A DNA stretch of 18,470 nucleotides, taken from an uncultured Gemella sp. Its GTDB lineage: Bacteria; Bacillota; Bacilli; Staphylococcales; Gemellaceae. The notes beneath the pieces are model-generated. The model did not search any database. It was not told the DNA's origin and saw only the letters and a program-made list of their open reading frames with translations. A program made the translations under genes and the position numbers. Below are positions 14,743 through 18,470 of the stretch, one piece after another. How positions within the stretch are numbered: the stretch's first letter is position 1; every line of letters begins with the position of its first letter. The DNA lies in the NCBI GenBank assembly GCA_947254465.1, contig CAMYEU010000009.1:1-18470 (forward strand). Reading direction: 5' to 3'.

Positions 14743-14898
14743 TTATTTTATATTAAGATTTAACTTTGTTTCTATGATACGAGTAAGTTCATTTAGGCTT
14801 TTACCTATATTTTGTAAAGTATTATCTAATTTTAAGAGGAAAAACACTGCGACAAAGATAGGGAAACCTACAGTATTGATGAAATTTAGTATGTCCAT
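14743..14898 (-). CDS. YvrJ-family small membrane protein, holin-like
   Basis: This 51-residue protein has the YvrJ arrangement: a short MDILNFINTVGFP start, one membrane helix (about 8-23, ending FFLL) and an amphipathic helix KLDNTLQNIGKSLNELTRII. It resembles BhlA/UviB-type holins. Its place 26 bases before the endolysin gene supports a role in releasing that enzyme. Its ATG follows directly after a hairpin and a U-tract; the nearest purine-rich Shine-Dalgarno (GGGAGGG, 14927-14933) is on the far side of the hairpin. YvrJ assignment is from residue pattern and length. Confidence 0.75.
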   Translation of the reverse strand: MDILNFINTVGFPIFVAVFFLLKLDNTLQNIGKSLNELTRIIETKLNLNIK

Positions 14899-14935
14899 AA
14901 AAAAAGGTGCGGCTTGGACCGCACCTCCCTCCCTT
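14899..14935 (-). promoter_or_regulatory. Hairpin between ribosome binding site and start codon of yvrJ-like gene
   Basis: On the minus strand GGGAGGG is followed at once by AGGTGCGG-TCCAAG-CCGCACCT (14926-14905), six U and the ATG. The 8-base GC-rich stem with U-tract looks like an intrinsic terminator. If the stem folds in the mRNA, it brings GGAGGG to six bases from the start codon, ideal spacing. It may be an attenuator that sets holin/endolysin level, a translation-bridging hairpin, or both. Confidence 0.65.
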
Positions 14936-14938
14936 CTA

Positions 14939-15151
14939 TTATTGAAGTTCGCTTACTTCACGAGTAGTGTAAGTAGCTTTTTTAAATCCTGTAAGAGTAT
15001 GTTTATCATTATTTAATACTTTCGTGTCGATAATTTTTTGGGCGACAGCTTCTACAGTAGCTTTGCTTAAATCATCCTTTGGAAATGATAAAGCAATGTG
15101 ATAAGTTTTTTTATTATCGGTATTAAAGTAAATGTTTAATTTTTTTTCCAT
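14939..15151 (-). CDS. DUF2922-family protein
   Basis: This 70-residue cytoplasmic protein has the DUF2922 pattern: LNIYFNTDNKKTYHIALSFP, then DDLSKATVEAVAQKII and a C-terminal GFKKATYTTREV strand. Function of the family is unknown. It is commonly encoded next to DUF1659 and YvrJ in Bacilli and Clostridia, exactly as here. GGGAG precedes the ATG. Confidence 0.75.
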   Translation of the reverse strand: MEKKLNIYFNTDNKKTYHIALSFPKDDLSKATVEAVAQKIIDTKVLNNDKHTLTGFKKATYTTREVSELQ

Positions 15152-15171
15152 AATTGTATTCTCCCTTAAAA

Positions 15172-15366
15172 TTATAGTGATTCTTTTGTACTTGTGACAA
15201 TATCGTCAATATTTTTAGCGATAAGTTTTTTTAATTCTTCGCTAACTTCTTTCAGAGCAGTATCTTCAGCAGTAGGAGAAACCTCAAAGTTATAACTTTT
15301 AACTACGTGTTTTTCCCCTTTAGGTTCGTTATAGTTTAGATGTAAAATTTTTTTTAAAATTTTCAT
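15172..15366 (-). CDS. DUF1659-family protein
   Basis: This 64-residue protein resembles DUF1659: a lysine-rich beta N-terminus, VKSYNFEVSPTAEDTALKEV, and a C-terminal LIAKNIDDIVTSTKESL. Function unknown. It is first in the four-gene minus-strand run DUF1659-DUF2922-YvrJ-endolysin, 20 bases before the next gene. AAGGGAG lies upstream of the ATG. The upstream 200 bases hold a TAATAT near 15393-15398 but no convincing -35. Confidence 0.7.
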   Translation of the reverse strand: MKILKKILHLNYNEPKGEKHVVKSYNFEVSPTAEDTALKEVSEELKKLIAKNIDDIVTSTKESL

Positions 15367-15524
15367 AATAAAAATCTCCCTTGTTTATATTTATATTATG
15401 TCTTTGGCCTCTGACACTAAACATATCGGAAATAATAGAGAATATTTCTCAAATGAAAAATAGTGAATGTATAGGCGATTGTTTAAGTTAAATTTTATTT
15501 GAATAAATTATAATAAAAAAGTAG

Positions 15525-15553
15525 TGGAAATATATAAGAAATAGTATTATAAT
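15525..15553 (+). promoter_or_regulatory. Promoter of the Ser/Asn-rich membrane protein
   Basis: TGGAAA (15525-15530), 17 bases, TATAAT (15548-15553), followed within 15 bases by AAAGGAGGG, giving a very short leader. Confidence 0.5.
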
Positions 15554-15579
15554 ATATTAGAAACAAAGGAGGGAATACA

Positions 15580-16170
15580 ATGAAAGATAATAGATTATTG
15601 AAAGTATTATGGGGAATTGTATTAGCTATTTTTTTATGTAGTGCCTTATTTATAGGTATAAGTTATTTTTCAGGTGGAGATTCTAGTAGTAAGAAAAAAG
15701 ACAATGAGACTACTTCATCAACAAAGGATAAGAGTAAAGACAAAGATAGCTTAAAATCTAAAACAAAAGAAAAAAGCGATGAAGAAAAATATAGAGAGAA
15801 TAAAAACTCTAATGATTCAGAAAGCTCATCTTCTTCAACTACATCTAAATCGGAAAGTAGTAAATCAAGTAACACGAATAACACAGTAGCTAATACGCAA
15901 AATAATACTAATAATAAGAACAATAGTAATAACGATAATAGCAGTAATAGTAATGATACTAATAACAATACTACAAAAGATGCTAATAAAGAAGTAACTA
16001 AAGCAAATGGTGGAGCGGTAGCCCCAGGAACATTTAATAATTCAGAAGACGCACATAATTATGCTAATGAGGAAATAAACAGATTAGCAAAAGAGAATAA
16101 AAAACATTATAGTTATGTATTAGATAGAGATAGTAAAGGTAAAGTTGTTGTAAAAATAACAGAAGAATAA
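15580..16170 (+). CDS. Membrane-anchored Ser/Asn/Lys-rich surface protein, function unknown
   Basis: This 196-residue protein has one N-terminal membrane helix (about residues 8-30) with a basic N-terminus, so the rest faces outward without an obvious lipobox or LPXTG. Residues 31-80 are charged K/D/S/E-rich and 80-140 are Ser/Asn/Thr-rich, probably disordered wall-spanning sequence. A small conserved-looking C-terminal part (about 145-196) starts GGAVAPGTFNNSEDAHNYAN and ends VLDRDSKGKVVVKITEE, likely a small folded module. I do not recognise the family. AAAGGAGG precedes the ATG. It is divergent from the lysis cassette with about 210 bases between. Confidence 0.8.
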   Translation: MKDNRLLKVLWGIVLAIFLCSALFIGISYFSGGDSSSKKKDNETTSSTKDKSKDKDSLKSKTKEKSDEEKYRENKNSNDSESSSSSTTSKSESSKSSNTNNTVANTQNNTNNKNNSNNDNSSNSNDTNNNTTKDANKEVTKANGGAVAPGTFNNSEDAHNYANEEINRLAKENKKHYSYVLDRDSKGKVVVKITEE

Positions 16171-16173
16171 TAT

Positions 16174-16214
16174 AAAACTCATATCCTCCTTTAATAAAGG
16201 GGATATGAGTTTTT
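16174..16214 (+). terminator. Terminator of the surface protein gene
   Basis: A 13-base stem (16174-16186 with 16201-16213), extended inside by CCTTT/AAAGG, ends in TTTTT directly after the stop codon. Confidence 0.9.
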
Positions 16215-16518
16215 ATGCTGAGAAAAGGAATGTTAAAGGTAATAATAGGAATTAGAAAATTTTAGTAAAATATCATAAGAAGTGGTATAATGTAAGGCGA
16301 GTATAAAAATAAAATTTTGAAGATTTCGCTAGAGAATGTAAAAAAGAATTGTTGAAAAAATAATGGAATAAGGAAATGTTGATTTTTAGAATAGATAGCT
16401 AATATCTTTTAGAATAATAAACTTGAAATAAAATTCTTGGTTTTAAACTGAAAAATAAAAGAAATTCTTGATGATTTTAATACTATTTAGAATATTAAAC
16501 TAAAAGTGAGGTGGGAAA
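16215..16518 (+). promoter_or_regulatory. Intergenic region and long leader before tmcAL
   Basis: An extended -10, TGGTATAAT (16283-16291), would start a leader of about 220 bases. The leader has imperfect direct repeats (TTTAGAATAATAAAC near 16400 and TTTAGAATATTAAAC near 16487; AAATTCTTG twice). I see no T-box or known riboswitch motif. Confidence 0.4.
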
Positions 16519-17649
16519 ATGAGAATTGGAATAATCGCGGAATTTAATCCATTACATAGTGGACATAGATATTTAATAGAATGCGCCAGAAAAATAGCTG
16601 ATGAAAATAATGGAGAGGTAATCTGTGTAATGAGTGAATTTTTCACTCAAAGAGGTGAAGTTGCAATAGTGGATGGATATACTCGAGCTAGAGAGGCTGT
16701 GAGAAGTGGTTGTGATGTTGTTATTGCACTGCCTTATCTCGGGAGTGTTGCATATGGTGACGATTTTGCTAGAAAAAGTATAGAGATATTATCTGGTGCT
16801 GGAATAACACATTTAATCTTCGGGACTGAAAATGAAGATGTAAGTATACTCGAAAAAATTTACACAAAACAACAAAAAATAGATAAAGAAGAATATAAAA
16901 AATTGTTAAAAACAGGTCTTAATCATGCAAAGATTAGTAGTGTGCTATATGGATTAGAAAATAATAATCCGAACTTTAGTTTAGCATATAGTTATTATAA
17001 AGCTATTAGAGAAGCGGGATTAAATATTCAAATGATACCAATAAAAAGAGAAGGTCAAGGTTTGAATAGTACTGAGATACAGGAAGAAGAGCATCTTAGT
17101 GCGACGGCTATAAGGAATAATATAAATGATAAAAAGATAGAAAAGTATCTTTCTAAAGAAATGCTTGCTGATCTGAAAAAAGAAAATATAGCATTAGAAT
17201 CAGAGTTGTTTCCATATTTGAAATATAAAATTTTAACTCTAGGAAAGGGGGGAATCAAAAAAATATATGACGTTAGTGAGGGTCTAGAGAATAGAATCTA
17301 TGAAGCGGCTCTTAAGGTAGAAAATTACAGAAATTTAGTAAAAAAGATAGCAACAAAAAGGTATAGTAACAAGAAAATTCAAAGGGTGTTACTGCACATA
17401 TTGACAAATACTTTAAAAGAGGATTATAAGGAGAATTTCTCTACTAACAATTTTAGAGTACTAGCTGTGAAAAAGGATAAAACAGCCATTATTAGAGAGA
17501 TTAATAGGGATGATAAAATTATCCTTCACTCACTTTTGAATAGTAAAAATAGTATGAACTTTGAACAAGATATTAAAGTAGCTAGAATATATGAAATGCT
17601 ATTTAATAACAAAGATATTTTTAGAGAAAATATACAAATAATAGATTAA
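16519..17649 (+). CDS. tmcAL: tRNA(Met) cytidine acetate ligase
   Basis: TmcAL (formerly YlbM) uses acetate and ATP to make N4-acetylcytidine at the wobble base of elongator tRNA(Met). The 376-residue protein starts MRIGIIAEFNPLHSGH, with the nucleotidyltransferase motif FNPxHxGH (9-16). It continues with VMSEFFTQRGEVAIVDGYTR (38-57) and the LSATAIRNN (about 193-201) second nucleotide-binding motif. The C-terminal half is helical and divergent. Length is slightly short of the usual 390-410. GAGGTGG precedes the ATG. It is monocistronic. Confidence 0.93.
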   Translation: MRIGIIAEFNPLHSGHRYLIECARKIADENNGEVICVMSEFFTQRGEVAIVDGYTRAREAVRSGCDVVIALPYLGSVAYGDDFARKSIEILSGAGITHLIFGTENEDVSILEKIYTKQQKIDKEEYKKLLKTGLNHAKISSVLYGLENNNPNFSLAYSYYKAIREAGLNIQMIPIKREGQGLNSTEIQEEEHLSATAIRNNINDKKIEKYLSKEMLADLKKENIALESELFPYLKYKILTLGKGGIKKIYDVSEGLENRIYEAALKVENYRNLVKKIATKRYSNKKIQRVLLHILTNTLKEDYKENFSTNNFRVLAVKKDKTAIIREINRDDKIILHSLLNSKNSMNFEQDIKVARIYEMLFNNKDIFRENIQIID

Positions 17650-17653
17650 TATT

Positions 17654-17688
17654 AAACAGAGAATGAAGAGAAAATATTCTCTGTTTTT
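17654..17688 (+). terminator. tmcAL terminator
   Basis: An 11-base stem (17654-17664 with 17676-17686) with an 11-base loop ends in TTTTT, directly after the stop. Confidence 0.85.
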
Positions 17689-17792
17689 GTTATGGATAAG
17701 TGAAGTACAATTTATGTAAATTTTAAAGAATTAATAGTAGTTGACATAAAAACTTTAACTAAAATTTATGTAATTATATTATGATATTTGAT

Positions 17793-18351
17793 GGTATATA
17801 ATATTTTGTGTAAACAGGAAAGTCAAGAGGAATAGTAAAAAAGCCATAGAAAAAAGAGACTCCTAGGTGTAAAATAAAGTTATCCACAATTTAAAAGGAA
17901 CAATAATATTACTGTATAAAAGAGAAATAGGTGAAATAGTAGAATAATTATATGGATACTACTATTCACCACAAACAATAAGTGTTATAACTAAACAATT
18001 AGATGAAAAAGTTAAAGAGCATCATTCAAGAAAAATAGCAAAAGATTATGCGGTAGTATATGCAGATTTAACAACACATATTAGTGTAAAAAGAGAAACA
18101 GTAGGAAAAGAAGTACTACATATATTAATAAAAATAACAATAAGTAGAGAAAAAGAAATTTTATCATATGAATTATTTCCAATAGAATCACCAGAAAACT
18201 ATAGAAATATGTTAGAAGGATCTTAAGAAAAGAGGTTTAAATAAAGTATTATTATTTGGCATAGATGGATTAAAAGGAAGAAGAGCCATTATAAATAGCA
18301 AACTTTATTTAAAGAATTATATTATTTTTACATAAAAATCTTGATATTACC
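17793..18351 (+). mobile_element. Internally deleted IS256-family element
   Basis: The ends resemble inverted repeats: GGTATATAATATTTTGTGTA at the left, and the reverse complement of the right end begins GGTAATATCAAGATTTTTAT; both continue to GTAAA. Between them is a transposase relic of about 460 bases where an intact element would be about 1.3 kb. No target-site duplication is evident (left flank ATATTTGAT, right flank TAGCTTAAA). Confidence 0.6.
17876..18335 (+). pseudogene. IS256-family (mutator-type) transposase remnant
   Basis: One frame from 17876 reads KVIHNLKGTIILLYKREIGE, a stop at 17945, then LYGYYYSPQTISVITKQLDE and VYADLTTHISVKRETVGKEV, all typical of IS256 transposases, including the first DDE aspartate region. 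A single extra G near 18218 shifts the frame; in the new frame DLKKRGLNKVLLFGIDGLKG carries the second aspartate. Then RRAIINSKLYLKNYIIFT jumps to what looks like the usual C-terminus, so the middle, including the catalytic glutamate, is deleted. The REI region has also lost residues. Non-functional. Confidence 0.85.
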
Positions 18352-18377
18352 TAGCTTAAAGGTGGTTATAAGAATAC

Positions 18378-18421
18378 AAAAAAATCTAAGTAACATCAAT
18401 ATTTGTTACTTAGATTTTTTT
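18378..18421. terminator. Bidirectional terminator at the right edge
   Basis: A perfect 17-base stem (18378-18394 with 18405-18421) has a 10-base loop and A/T tails on both sides. It lies just past the stop codon of the partial minus-strand gene. Confidence 0.85.
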
Positions 18422-18426
18422 ATTTA

Positions 18427-18470
18427 TTATTTTGCTAAATTCACAGCTGCTTTATTATTCTTGTTGTAAG
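18427..18470 (-). CDS. 3' end of a minus-strand gene, product unknown
   Basis: An open frame enters from the right edge and ends ...YNKNNKAAVNLAK at a TAA at 18427-18429. It is followed within six bases by a strong terminator, which supports a real gene end; the other two frames are closed by stops. Too short to identify. Confidence 0.45.
   Translation of the reverse strand, partial: YNKNNKAAVNLAK

Noticed and set aside
14279..15016. Plus-strand frames across the lysis cassette
   Set aside because: They overlap four well-supported minus-strand genes with good ribosome binding sites and domain matches.
15437..15450. Short palindrome GAGAA-TAT-TTCTC upstream of DUF1659
   Set aside because: The arms are short, no second copy was found in the window and AT-rich DNA yields such repeats by chance.
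15663..15968. Leucine-rich 101-codon minus-strand frame resembling a membrane protein
   Set aside because: It is the reverse complement of the Ser/Asn/Lys-rich stalk codons of the plus-strand surface protein; no ribosome binding site.
16291..16518. Riboswitch or T-box in the tmcAL leader
   Set aside because: No T-box sequence, specifier-loop layout or known riboswitch core is visible; only weak direct repeats.

Overview
The window is AT-rich DNA from a low-GC Gram-positive bacterium (Bacillota). Strong AGGAGG-type ribosome binding sites, TTGACA/TATAAT promoters, a lipobox lipoprotein, a LysM cell-wall hydrolase with a WalR-type box, and a tRNA(Met) cytidine acetate ligase all fit Bacilli. 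The gene mix looks like a host-associated, Gemella- or streptococcus/staphylococcus-like commensal. That genus guess is inference; no rRNA or marker gene is present.

Layout. (1) 149-2880: a minus-strand operon of ABC ATPase, ABC-2 permease and TetR regulator. It appears self-repressed through two near-identical palindromes, one of which forms the spacer of a consensus promoter. (2) 2944-3419: a plus-strand PspC-domain membrane protein. (3) 3421-10141: a sialic-acid utilisation locus. nanR(GntR)-nanE and nanK run on the minus strand; manA and the nanA-sialate symporter pair run on the plus strand. Near-identical AT-rich operators lie near the predicted starts of the nanR and nanA transcripts, and candidate CcpA sites suggest carbon catabolite control. 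Uptake by the Na+ symporter, cleavage by NanA, phosphorylation by NanK and epimerisation by NanE would yield GlcNAc-6-P. nagA, nagB and a sialidase are not in the window. (4) 10222-11117: an acetyl-xylan-esterase-like protein that has lost its catalytic serine and histidine. (5) 11128-12622: ccdA plus a thioredoxin-like lipoprotein, an extracytoplasmic thiol-reducing pair. (6) 12691-13975: a secreted LysM-LysM-NlpC/P60-like wall hydrolase behind a WalR box. (7) 14042-15366: a compact minus-strand cassette DUF1659 - DUF2922 - YvrJ/holin-like peptide - CHAP/SH3 endolysin with no other phage genes. A GC-rich hairpin sits directly before the holin-like start codon. (8) 15525-16214: a membrane-anchored, Ser/Asn-rich surface protein. 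(9) 16286-17688: tmcAL. (10) 17793-18351: an internally deleted IS256-type remnant with recognisable ends. The right edge holds the last codons of a probable minus-strand gene.

The best candidates for something under-described are the orphan lysis cassette with its hairpin-bridged ribosome binding site, the esterase-like pseudoenzyme beside the sialic acid genes, and the tightly nested TetR operator/promoter with a small hydrophobic ORF in its leader.
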